DNA of 54,404 nt. It comes from CAZFVY01 sp964522665 (GTDB taxonomy: Bacteria > Verrucomicrobiota > Verrucomicrobiia > Limisphaerales > CAZFVY01). A program made the position numbers and the translations under genes. The notes beneath the pieces were generated by a model, which did not search any database, was not told where the DNA came from, and was given only the letters and a program-made list of their open reading frames with translations. This document shows positions 1 to 9,100 of this stretch, one piece after another (positions within the stretch are counted from its first letter, which is position 1; each line of letters begins with the position of its first letter). The DNA is taken from contig CAZFVY010000040.1 in assembly GCA_964522665.1 (NCBI GenBank), positions 1 to 54,404 on the forward strand. Reading direction: 5' to 3'.

Positions 1-335
1 GCCCTCTCGCACCACAAGCTGTAGCGGTCGGTGGAGTCACGTACATAGCCCTATTGGGGGTTGAGTCGAGGACGGTTGCGCGGCAAACGCCTTGAGCGAG
101 AGCTGCCGCGGCGCAATCAAGCCAAGAATGCGCTGGAGTGAATGGTGGGGCGATGGCGTTTCGGGAGATTGAGCGTTGGTTCCCAGACCGGACCTCACGC
201 CACCTTTTCAAGGCTCGGCGGAGCCTCGCCCCACCGAAAGAAACGCGGCGTCTGGCCGGGGCTTAGCCGCAAGCCCCCCAAAGCCGATCGCGGCAACAAA
301 TCGATCCGGTGCCCGGCCGGTCAAATAGCCGCCGA
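1..335. other. Gene-free left edge with two hairpins
   Basis: I see no supportable gene here. Reading frames are short, lack family motifs and run across hairpins. Two perfect inverted repeats are visible. AGGCTC/GAGCCT lies at 211-216 and 221-226 with a 4-nt loop. GGGGCTT/AAGCCCC lies at 258-264 and 271-277 with a 6-nt loop. Neither is followed by a T-run, so they look like dispersed intergenic repeat hairpins rather than intrinsic terminators. Confidence 0.6.
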
Positions 336-341
336 ATTTGC

Positions 342-370
342 TTGCAAATCAGAAAAACAGTCTTTAGCAT
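342..370 (+). promoter_or_regulatory. Candidate sigma70-type promoter overlapping a palindrome
   Basis: TTGCAA (342-347) and TAGCAT (365-370) are separated by 17 bp and each matches 4 of 6 consensus bases. The predicted start, near 377, falls at the first base of the folded leader described next. The -35 box overlaps ATTTGC-TT-GCAAAT (336-349), a perfect 6+6 inverted repeat that could bind a dimeric regulator. This is inferred from sequence only. Confidence 0.4.
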
Positions 371-377
371 CGGATTG

Positions 378-461
378 TGTTGGTGAGTTGGGTTGTTGGT
401 TGTTATCTCCTTCCTGCCGGGTGGCAGGTTTACAAAACACTCACCAACATTTTTCTTTTTT
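378..461 (+). terminator. Terminator-like nested stem-loop in the amidohydrolase leader
   Basis: An 11-bp perfect stem pairs 378-388 with 439-449. Inside it, CCTGCC (413-418) pairs with GGCAGG (423-428) around a 4-nt loop. The outer stem is followed at once by a T-rich run, 450-461, with 11 of 12 bases T. That is the layout of an intrinsic terminator. It sits 21 nt before the start codon at 483 and directly after a candidate promoter. It could attenuate the downstream gene or end a short RNA of about 85 nt. No known riboswitch class was recognised. Confidence 0.5.
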
Positions 462-482
462 GCGGGGCCAGTTTTTCCCGAC

Positions 483-2306
483 ATGCCGCTTCCGCATTCC
501 AATCGTGCTCGTAATCGGCGCGCTCTAAACGCCGGGGTCGCTCCCGGGCGCCCGCGAAACGCGGCTTACTGGCGGCGATGGCTTTTCGCTTTACTCCCCT
601 TTTTCTGGGGAACGTTCGCGGGCGCCGTGGAGGCGGACTGGATTCTATTCAACGGCAAGGTGGCGGTGGTGGATCAATCCTTTTCGATTCAATCGGCCGT
701 GGCCTTCGCGGGCGATCGAATCCTTCAGGTAGGCTCGGACGCGGCGGCGCTCCGGCTCCGTGGCAAACACACCAAACTCGTCGATTTGCATGGTCGCCTG
801 GCGCTGCCGGGACTGATTGATTCGCACGCGCACCCGGTCGAGGCGGCGCTGACTGAGTTTGACCACCCAATCCCGACGATGGAAACGATTCGGGACGTGC
901 TCGGATACATCCGGGGGCGGGTCCACGCGGCGAAACCGGGCGAGTGGATCGAAGTCCATCAGGTGTTCATCACCCGTCTCGCGGAGCAACGCTATCCGAC
1001 CCGGGCGGAACTGGACCGGATCGCGCCGCAAAACCCCGTCCTCTTCCAAACCGGCCCGGACGCCATGCTGAACACCCTGGCTCTCAAGTCCTGTCAGATC
1101 GGCCCCGATTTCAAGGTGACCGACGGTGGGGGTGGATTTGCGGAAAAAGACCCGCGCAGTGGCGAATTAACCGGACTCCTGCGCAATTGTTCGCGCTACG
1201 TTCATACCGTCTCGACCGACCGATCGCCCACCTTGGCTGAGAAAACTCGCCGTCTGGTCGAACTTTTTCACGATTACAATTCGGTCGGCATCACGTGCGT
1301 TGGCGACCGGGCCACGGAAGCGGCGGATTTTGAATGTTACCGGGAGGCGCGGGCGCACAATGCGTTCTCGGTGCGGGTGAATCTGTCGCGGCACATCGAT
1401 ACCGCTGGCCCGCTCGTCGAGGTTCTCGCGGCGATTCGTCAGACGGCCCGCGAGCCGCTTTTCACCGAACGCGATGATTGGCTGCGAATCATCGGGATCA
1501 AAACGTTCCTGGACGGCGGAATGTTGACCGGCAGCGCGTATATGCGCGAGCCGTGGGGCGTCAGCGCGATCTACGGAATTACGGATCCGAACTACCGTGG
1601 GGTTAGGTTTATTTCCCAGGATCGGCTGGTTCCCATGGTGCGCGCGGCGGTGGAATCGGGTCTGCAATTCACCGCGCATTCGGTCGGTGACGGAGCGGTC
1701 CACGCGTTGCTGGATGCCTACGCCGTGGTGGACAAAACCACGCCGATTCGATCCAGCCGTCCTTGCATCAGCCATTCGAACTTTATGAGCCGCGAGGCGG
1801 TCGATGAAGCCGCCAGGTTGGGCGTCATGCTCGATATTCAGCCGGCGTGGCTTTACCTCGACACCCGGACGCTGGTGAAACAGTTCGGCTACGAGCGACT
1901 CCGCTACTTTCAGCCTTTGCGCAGCCTTTTCGAGGCGGGCGCGATCGCGGGCGGCGGGTCCGACCACATGCAGAAAATCGGGTCATTGCGCTCGATCAAT
2001 CCATACAACCCGTTTCTCGGAATGGCGACCGCGATCACGCGGCGGGCGCGGGGTTACGAACGGCCGCTGCACCCGGAGGAGGCGTTGACGCGCGAGCAAG
2101 CGATCCGCTTCTACACGATCAACAACGCGCGGATTTTGGGCCGAGAGAAACAACTCGGTTCGCTGGAAACGGGCAAGTTGGCCGACCTCGTCGTGCTCGA
2201 CACCGACCTGCTAACTTGTCCCGAGAACAAGATCGCGGCGACGAAAGTATGGCGAACCTTTGTCGGCGGGCGGCTGGTTTACCAAAGCCAGGCGGAAGCG
2301 AAGTAG
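483..2306 (+). CDS. Secreted YtcJ/NfdA-type amidohydrolase (amidohydrolase 3 family)
   Basis: A metal-dependent hydrolase of the amidohydrolase superfamily; YtcJ-like members hydrolyse amides or related C-N bonds, and the substrate here is unknown. From ATG 483 the protein has 607 residues. Arg-rich residues and a hydrophobic segment ending near FAGAVEA (about residues 30-50) suggest export. The beta-strand region DWILFNGKVAVVD is typical of the family's small beta-sandwich. The metal site shows as H115-A-H117 in SHAHPVE, with later conserved segments IKTFLDGGM, FTAHSVGDGAVH, ISHSNF and GGGSDHM. The C-terminus has GSLETGKLADLVVLD, the usual amidohydrolase tail. In-frame non-ATG codons upstream lie inside the folded leader and were not used. 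The next gene converges 55 bp away. The family call is strong and the substrate open. Confidence 0.88.
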   Translation: MPLPHSNRARNRRALNAGVAPGRPRNAAYWRRWLFALLPFFWGTFAGAVEADWILFNGKVAVVDQSFSIQSAVAFAGDRILQVGSDAAALRLRGKHTKLVDLHGRLALPGLIDSHAHPVEAALTEFDHPIPTMETIRDVLGYIRGRVHAAKPGEWIEVHQVFITRLAEQRYPTRAELDRIAPQNPVLFQTGPDAMLNTLALKSCQIGPDFKVTDGGGGFAEKDPRSGELTGLLRNCSRYVHTVSTDRSPTLAEKTRRLVELFHDYNSVGITCVGDRATEAADFECYREARAHNAFSVRVNLSRHIDTAGPLVEVLAAIRQTAREPLFTERDDWLRIIGIKTFLDGGMLTGSAYMREPWGVSAIYGITDPNYRGVRFISQDRLVPMVRAAVESGLQFTAHSVGDGAVHALLDAYAVVDKTTPIRSSRPCISHSNFMSREAVDEAARLGVMLDIQPAWLYLDTRTLVKQFGYERLRYFQPLRSLFEAGAIAGGGSDHMQKIGSLRSINPYNPFLGMATAITRRARGYERPLHPEEALTREQAIRFYTINNARILGREKQLGSLETGKLADLVVLDTDLLTCPENKIAATKVWRTFVGGRLVYQSQAEAK

Positions 2307-2361
2307 AACACTTTGCGACCGGCGCCGCTCTCGTGATTAATGATCCGGCGCTCGCGCGGTC

Positions 2362-3687
2362 TTACTTTTGGGCGCGCTCGTCGTCGATCTCCGTCTTCGC
2401 GATGATCTGATTGTTGTCGAGCGTCACCGGACCAACCTTTTGATCGAACCGGATGCCGACGATTTGTTTGCCGGCGGAATCGCCGGCGGTGTTCTGGATG
2501 ACGTTGTGCTTGAGGATAACGTCGTGGGTTTCACCCCGGATGCGGATGCCCGCGCCGCCGTTATTTTCGATGCGATTATCCTCCAAGCGATTGCGGTGTC
2601 CGGCCATGCCGAACGTTTCGTCGCGGAAACTGATGCCTTCCTCGTGATTCGCGCGAACCAGATTGTTGCGCAATAAGTTGTCCGTGTCCTTGTGCCCGAT
2701 GGAAATCCCAAAGCGGCCGTTTTCCTCGAGGCGGTTGTTTTCGAACACGCCGTAGCGCACTCGCCAGCAGAGGTAAAGACCGTCGGCCCCGTTGTGGCGC
2801 GCGACGCACTCGAGCACGATTGGACGTTGTGAGCCGCTGCCGGGATGCAGGCCGAGATAAGCGTTATCCTCGCTTACGCAACGCTGGACGATCACGTCAT
2901 TCGACTGTTGGAAGCTGATTCCGTCGCCATTGAAGTTCCGCGCGACGCAATCTTCAATCACCGTCCCAAAACCGCGATAGAGGTAAATTCCGCCGCCGCG
3001 GCAGCCATCAAGGTAAACGTTGTTTTGTTTGTTTCCATCGACGATCAACCCCTCGATGCGCGCGCCCTCGATGTCACAACCGCTGATCACCGGAAAAATC
3101 GTCGCCGCCATCGCGTTGTCGCCCACCGTGCAATCGGCGTTCAATGGATGATCGATGGAGAACGTCGTTCCATTCCCGCCGGTCACGCGAGCCACGGTGA
3201 GGTGAAAGCCATTCGCGTGCTTGTCCCAGATGGCGACGCCGCTGCCGACCGCAAATCCCGTCGCGTTCTTTACGGTAAATTGCTCTTCCCCATAATCGCC
3301 ATCAATCGCCAGCGGCGACGAGACGCCGTCCGCCTTGCGCAGAATCGTCTGGCCTTTTACGCCCTTGACGGTCACGAACGAACGCAGATGGAGCGAATCT
3401 CGCATCAGGTAGTCACCGGGACCGATCTCGACCGTCCCACCGCCCAGGCTCGCCACATAATCAACCGCGGCCTGAAGCGCGCGATTGTCCTCCCCGGTCA
3501 TGTCGGCGTTGGCGCGTCCCACCGTGACGCGCGGGCGATCCTTCATCGGCGCGTGCATTTTTTTGGGCAATTGTTGATCGGCGGGAGTCGATTCCGAGCC
3601 GGGGACCGTCGCGCCGGAGGCGAAGGTCGGGGCCGCGGCGAGGAGGAGCGCCGCGACGGCCGGCAAGAGGGAGGCATATCGGTTCAT
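2362..3687 (-). CDS. Secreted right-handed parallel beta-helix protein
   Basis: A 441-residue exported protein with a signal peptide (LLPAVAALLLAAAPTFASGA, about residues 6-25). It is followed by a pectate-lyase/NosD-type beta-helix: ALQAAVDYVASLGGGTVEIGPGDYLM opens the solenoid, and repeated turns such as NNVYLDGCRGGGIYL, EDCVARNFNGDGISF, NAYLGLHPGSG, HNGADGLYL and ENNRLEENGRFGI follow. Such folds bind or cleave polysaccharides; no catalytic residues of a named polysaccharide lyase were identified, so substrate and activity are open. ATG at 3687 was preferred to the TTG two codons upstream because it places the signal peptide at the N-terminus. It is divergent from the 3874 gene across 186 bp in which no clear promoter was seen. 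Confidence 0.8.
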   Translation of the reverse strand: MNRYASLLPAVAALLLAAAPTFASGATVPGSESTPADQQLPKKMHAPMKDRPRVTVGRANADMTGEDNRALQAAVDYVASLGGGTVEIGPGDYLMRDSLHLRSFVTVKGVKGQTILRKADGVSSPLAIDGDYGEEQFTVKNATGFAVGSGVAIWDKHANGFHLTVARVTGGNGTTFSIDHPLNADCTVGDNAMAATIFPVISGCDIEGARIEGLIVDGNKQNNVYLDGCRGGGIYLYRGFGTVIEDCVARNFNGDGISFQQSNDVIVQRCVSEDNAYLGLHPGSGSQRPIVLECVARHNGADGLYLCWRVRYGVFENNRLEENGRFGISIGHKDTDNLLRNNLVRANHEEGISFRDETFGMAGHRNRLEDNRIENNGGAGIRIRGETHDVILKHNVIQNTAGDSAGKQIVGIRFDQKVGPVTLDNNQIIAKTEIDDERAQK

Positions 3688-3873
3688 AGGCAAAAGATGG
3701 CTTGGCGTTTCACTGGGATTTTTACTTCAACTTGGTCCGCAATGGAAACGCAATTCGCGCGCGGGATTCGCAACCTCATCGTTACGACGCTAAGTCTCGC
3801 CGAATCTACGAAACGGTAGCGCGCAAAAGATCGTGCTGCCGCGGGGTCATTTCTGGTACCGTTTCCCCGAGAT

Positions 3874-5052
3874 ATGATGGAAACCGAAATCAACGCCGAC
3901 GCTGCGCCGAACGCGCAAGCGACGCCGGAAGCGGGGCGAACTCCAGCGAGCAACGGCTTGCTCGATTTGAAACGGGTCAAGGTTTTCCCGTTGGCCGATC
4001 GACGCAGCCTGACACGCGCGGATGATATCCTGGTCGATCCGAGTTCCGCGCCGCGCGAGGTCTCCGCCGAGTCGGTCAGCGCGACCGCGGAATGCGCCGA
4101 GCGGGTGATGGCCGCGCGGCGGCGGGGCGCGGCGGTGATGTTGATTTACGGCGCTCACTTGCTGCGCAACGGCGCGGCGTTAATCCTGGAAAAGATGATG
4201 GCGCGCGGCTGGATCACCCATCTCGCCACGAATGGCGCCGGGTCGATCCACGATTGGGAGTATTCCTACCTCGGACGCTCCACTGAGAGCGTCGAGCAGA
4301 ACGTCGCGACTGGCACGTTCGGGACCTGGGACGAAACCGGGCGATTCATCCATCTGGCGTTGCTCGCCGGGGGCGTGCGCTCGGAAGGCTATGGTCGCTC
4401 CCTCGGTCGGTTCATATGGGAGGATGGCGTGGAGTTGCCAACGGTCGAGTCACTTGTGGCGGCCATTCGTTCGGCGCCGGCCGATCCCCTTACGCCGGCC
4501 CGCGCCGATTTGTTGGCGGCGATGACGGCACACCGGATTCCCGGTGGCCGGCAATCGGTCACGCATCAATGGAAACAGGCGTCGATCTTCGCGCAGGCGT
4601 TTCGACACGGCGTCCCGTTGACCGTGCATCCGGGGATCGGCTACGACATCATATCGAATCATCCGATGTTCAACGGGGCCGCGATCGGGCGCGCGGCGGA
4701 ACTTGATTTTCGCGGGTTCGGCGGCGCGGTCGAAGGGCTCGACGGTGGCGTGGTCTTGTCAATCGGCTCGGCGATCATGGGGCCGCAGGTGTTCGAGAAA
4801 ACCTTGAGTTGCGTGAACAATCTCCGGTTGCAGGACGGGCGCGAGATCGTCCGGGATCACCACATCTACGTCGTGGATCTTCAAGAAGGGGGTAATTGGG
4901 ACTGGTCAAAAGGCGAGCCGCCAAAGACTAATCCGGCCTATTACCTGCGTTTCTGCAAGAGTTACTCCCGCATGGGTGGAACCATGAAGTATCTCGCCTG
5001 TGACAACCTGGCCTTCGTGCATCAGCTCTATCAGCGCCTCGGCAATCTCTAA
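3874..5052 (+). CDS. Conserved-looking protein of unknown function paired with a PfkB kinase
   Basis: I do not recognise this family with confidence. The 392-residue product has no signal peptide and looks cytoplasmic. After a variable N-terminus (about residues 1-60) it reads as an alpha/beta nucleotide-binding-like fold: AAVMLIYGAHLLRNGAALIL, then GWITHLATNGAGSIHDWEYS, a stretch that looks active-site-like. Other notable segments are LTVHPGIGYDIISNHP, DFRGFGGAVEGLDGGVVLSIGSAIMGPQ, VVDLQEGGNWDW and RMGGTMKYLACDN. A remote deoxyhypusine-synthase-like Rossmann fold is possible, but I cannot demonstrate it. The gene is followed after 14 bp by a GTG-started PfkB kinase, so the two are probably cotranscribed and act in one pathway. 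An alternative start, ATG 3877, is one codon downstream. Confidence 0.75.
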   Translation: MMETEINADAAPNAQATPEAGRTPASNGLLDLKRVKVFPLADRRSLTRADDILVDPSSAPREVSAESVSATAECAERVMAARRRGAAVMLIYGAHLLRNGAALILEKMMARGWITHLATNGAGSIHDWEYSYLGRSTESVEQNVATGTFGTWDETGRFIHLALLAGGVRSEGYGRSLGRFIWEDGVELPTVESLVAAIRSAPADPLTPARADLLAAMTAHRIPGGRQSVTHQWKQASIFAQAFRHGVPLTVHPGIGYDIISNHPMFNGAAIGRAAELDFRGFGGAVEGLDGGVVLSIGSAIMGPQVFEKTLSCVNNLRLQDGREIVRDHHIYVVDLQEGGNWDWSKGEPPKTNPAYYLRFCKSYSRMGGTMKYLACDNLAFVHQLYQRLGNL

Positions 5053-5066
5053 GCCCACTTCTCGAC

Positions 5067-6086
5067 GTGAATCTCGAACGTTTTCAATCCATTACTGGCC
5101 GGTACGGCGGCCTGCGCGTGGCGATTGTCGGTGACTTCTGTCTTGATCGCTATTTTGAGATCGACCCCGCGCGCAACGAGTTATCCATCGAGACTGGACT
5201 GACGGTCTATAATGTCATCAACGTGCGTTGTCAGCCGGGCGCCGCGGGCACGATCCTGAACAATCTGGTCGCGCTGGGCGTCGGCGAAATCTTTCCGGTC
5301 GGCTTCTGCGGCGACGATGGCGAAGGGTTTGAACTGCGGCGTACGCTGCAATCCAAGCGCGGTGTGCGCCTGGAGCATTTCGTCACGACCACCGAGCGGC
5401 GCACCTTCACCTATTCGAAGCCACTGGTACTCGAGCCGGGCAAACCGCCGGTCGAACTCAACCGGCTCGACATTAAGAATTGGACGCCAACGACGCCCAA
5501 TGTGACGCGGCGGATTCAGGAGTCGCTAACGTCGCTGGCGCCCAGCGTGGACGCGTTCATTCTGATGGATCAGGTTGACGTGGCCGAAACCGGGGTCGTC
5601 ACCACCGCCCTGAGGGAGACCGTCGGGGACCTGGTGGAACGGCAGCCACGTTTGCGAATTGTCGCGGACAGCCGACGCGGGCTGGGCGGCTTTCCGCCGG
5701 TCACGTTCAAAATGAACGGCGCTGAGCTGGCGCGACTGCTCGGCTCGGCGCAATCGTCCGACCTCGACCACGTTCGCGCCCAGGCGGCCGCGCTGGCGGC
5801 CCGACAGAATCGCCCGGTGTTTATCACCATGGCGGAGCAAGGGATGATTGGCGCGGACCCTTCGGGGCAGGTCGAGCATGTACCGGCGGCGCCGGTTCGC
5901 GGGCCGATTGACATCGTGGGCGCGGGCGATTCCGTCACGGCAAATTTGACCGCGGCGCTGGCGGCGGGCGCGTCGCTCCAGGAAGCGCTTGAACTGGCCA
6001 ATGCCGCCGCCTCGATAGTCATCCATCAACTCGGAACCACCGGCGCCGCCAACGTTGCGCAGATTGAGCCGTTGGCGGTCGGTTGA
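5067..6086 (+). CDS. PfkB-family carbohydrate kinase (HldE-N/RfaE-like)
   Basis: A 339-residue ATP-dependent kinase of the ribokinase/PfkB fold. It opens with RVAIVGDFCLDRYFEI, typical of the RfaE/HldE kinase subgroup. It has the glycine-rich PGAAGTILNNLVALG segment of the sugar pocket and IDIVGAGDSVTANLTAALA, in which D288 of GAGD is the expected catalytic base (PfkB signature 2). It starts at GTG 5067, 14 bp after the preceding stop. The sugar or nucleoside substrate cannot be read from sequence. It lacks the C-terminal nucleotidyltransferase domain found in full-length HldE. Its partner upstream is unidentified, so the pair may form an uncharacterised two-enzyme module. Confidence 0.87.
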   Translation: MNLERFQSITGRYGGLRVAIVGDFCLDRYFEIDPARNELSIETGLTVYNVINVRCQPGAAGTILNNLVALGVGEIFPVGFCGDDGEGFELRRTLQSKRGVRLEHFVTTTERRTFTYSKPLVLEPGKPPVELNRLDIKNWTPTTPNVTRRIQESLTSLAPSVDAFILMDQVDVAETGVVTTALRETVGDLVERQPRLRIVADSRRGLGGFPPVTFKMNGAELARLLGSAQSSDLDHVRAQAAALAARQNRPVFITMAEQGMIGADPSGQVEHVPAAPVRGPIDIVGAGDSVTANLTAALAAGASLQEALELANAAASIVIHQLGTTGAANVAQIEPLAVG

Positions 6087-6140
6087 GGCGCCGGGTTTTT
6101 CCTCGCCACGGCGGCGGGGAGCGCGGTATTTTTCCGCATT

Positions 6141-9100
6141 ATGACCCCACGACTTTTCCGCCGCTTAGCCTTTTGGTGCCTGCTCGTTTTCGGTGGCGTC
6201 GTTGGTCGGGCCGCCGAATTACCGCCGGCCGGTGACGCCAACCGGCTCACTTATCTTGACGGGAACGATCCTTTCGATGTTGGCGCCGATTTTCCCAAAT
6301 TGACCACGCCCCAGTGGATCGGCGAGCCGGACGTGGAGGCCGCGATCATTTTGGCGATCGACGATCTGCGCGAGCCGCAGAAGTACGAAGCTTTCCTGCG
6401 CCCGATTCTCGACCGGTTGAAGCGGATCGACGGGACCGCGCCGCTGAGCATTTTCTGCAATCGCCTGGCGCCGCAAGATCCGCAGTTTCAGACTTGGCTC
6501 AAGGAGGGCCTCTCATTGGAAGTCCACACCCTGACCCATCCGTGCCCCTTGCTCGCCGGTTCGAATTTCAACGCGGCGGCGGAGATTTATCAAGGGTGCG
6601 TCGATCTCCTCCACCAAATCCCCGGCAACCAGCCCGTCGCGTTTCGGATGCCCTGTTGTGACTCGATGGACAGCCCGAGTCCGCGCTTTTACGCGGAGTT
6701 ATTCAATCAGGTGACGCCCGGCGGTCATTTTTTGACGATTGACTCATCGGTGATGAACATCACCACCGCCGCCGATCCCCAATTGCCGCGAGAGTTGACC
6801 ACCGAGCCAGGCGGGCGCGGCCGGTTTCAAAAGTTCTTTGTGACGCAGACCAACGCGCAGAGCAAGGTGTCGATGGCTTCGTTTGTCACCACCATCGAGA
6901 ACTACCCTTACCCCTACGTCATCGGCCGTCTCTGCTGGGAGTTTCCCGCGGCCTTACCGAGCGATTGGGAGGCTCAAAACCTGCAGAACACGAACAATCC
7001 GGCGACCGTCGCCGACTGGGAAGCCGGCGTGGACGCGGCCGTTCTGAAGCAAGGCACGTTCACGATGATTTTTCATCCGCACGGGTGGATTCGTAACACG
7101 CAGTTGGTCGAGTTGATCGACTACGCGGTCGGAAAATACGGGAAGAAGGTCAAGTTTCTGACGTTTCGGGAGGCGCAGGAACGGCTCAACCGCAACCTGC
7201 TGGCCGGCCACCCGCTGCGCGCGGCGAATGGAGCTGACAACGGCGTCCGCCTCTTAGACCTCAACCACGATGGCTACCTCGATGTCGTCATCGGCGATGG
7301 CCAGACTCGCCTGAGCCGCGTCTGGCGTCCCGCGGAACGGAAGTGGCAGGATTCGGATTTTCCGACGGCCTTGGTCGTGCCGAATTCCACCGGTGGCACG
7401 ATGGACGCCGGCGTCAAGTTCGGCGTCGTGCGTCCCGACCAAAGCGTCTCGGCGTTCGTGCAGACGGAGGATGCGCGGGCGGCATGGCATTTTGATGGCG
7501 CCCGGTGGGTCGAGGACCGGGGGTTCTTCCGGGGGTTGGAAGTGGACGGCCAACCGACGCCAACGCGACGGGGCGGGGTTGATCGCGGCGTGCGGCTGCG
7601 CGACGTCAATCGCGATGGGCGCTGCGAATTGATCGTCAGCAACCCGGAGCAGAACGCGATCTTCAGTTGGGACGAGACGGCGGACCTCTGGAAAAGGCTC
7701 CCCTATGCTTTGCCACCGGGCGCAAGCATCGTCAACGAAGCGGGCGTGGATAACGGCCTTCGCTTTGTGGACCTCAACCATGACGGGTACGACGACGTCG
7801 TCTTCTCCAATGAGCGCGCCTACTCCGCGCACGTATTTGTGCCCGTCGCGAGACCCAATGTCGATTGGAAGCAAGGTTGGTCGCTCGAAGTCAAGGCCGG
7901 TCCGCGCAGTGACCCGGGCGCCATACCGATGATCGCGCGGGGCGGCTCGCGGCCGAACAACGGAGCCTGGTTTCACGGGGATTCAATGTGGGTGCAGAAC
8001 GAGGAAACCTCGCAGTTACCCGACAAGGTGGACCGGCGTTCCTTCGATCAACTGCTCACCGAGAACGGCCCGCCGCCGAAGTCGCCGGAAGAATCGTTGG
8101 CCGCGATTCACGTGCGGCCGGGATTCAAGGTAGAGTTGGTGGTTCACGAGCCGCTCGTGCTGGACCCGATCGCGTTCGAGTGGGGCGCCGACGGAAAGCT
8201 TTGGGTAGTCGAGATGGGAGATTATCCCCTGGGCGTGGACGGCAATGGCAAGTTTGGCGGAGTCATACGCTACCTTGAGGACACCAAGGGCGACGGCCAT
8301 TACGATAAGTCCACCGTCTTTCTCGAAGGCGTCGGTTTTCCCACCGGGGTGATGCCGTGGGGTAAAGGCGTCCTCGTGAGCGCCGCGCCCGAGATATTCT
8401 ACGCGGAAGACACGGACGGCGACGGCAAGGCCGATGTGCGGAAAACTCTGTTCAAAGGTTTTCGCGAAGGCAATCAACAGCACCGCGTCAATGGCTTCGA
8501 GTACGGGCTCGATAATTGGCTCTATGGCGCGAACGGCAATAGCGGTGGGTTGGTGCGCTCGTTGTTGACCGGCAAAGAGGTCAACATCAGCGGCCGCGAT
8601 TTTCGTTTCAACCCGGTGACCGGTGAATTCCAAACGCAAGCCGGGCAGACGCAATACGGCCGCCATCGGGACGATTGGGGCAATTGGTTCGGCAATGAGA
8701 ATCCTACCTGGCTATGGCACTATGTTCTGCAGGAGCAGTACTTGGCCCGCAACCCTTACCTCGCGGTCAAATCGACTCGCCGAGTTCTCTCCAACTATCC
8801 GGACCCGAATCGCATCTACACGATCAGCCCCACCATGCGGCGGTTCAATTGGCCGGACGCGATCAACGTGGTGACCTCCGCAAACAGCGCGACGCCGTAC
8901 CGCGACGAGCTGTTCGGACCGGATTTTGAATCGAGCGTTTTTGCGAGCGAACCGGTTAACAACGTCGTTCACCGCGAGGTTTTGTCCCCGGACGGGGCGA
9001 CCTTTACCGGTCGCCGCGCGCCGGACGAGCAGAATAGTGAGTTCCTTGCCTCGACCGACAACTGGTTTCGGCCGACCATGATGAAAACCGGGCCGGACGG

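Noticed and set aside
142..528. 128-codon plus-strand open frame at the left edge
   Set aside because: It crosses two hairpins and the terminator-like leader, overlaps the amidohydrolase start, and has no recognisable motif.
1167..1967. 266-codon minus-strand open frame inside the amidohydrolase gene
   Set aside because: It is antisense to a strongly supported gene and its translation is the Arg-rich shadow typical of high-GC DNA.
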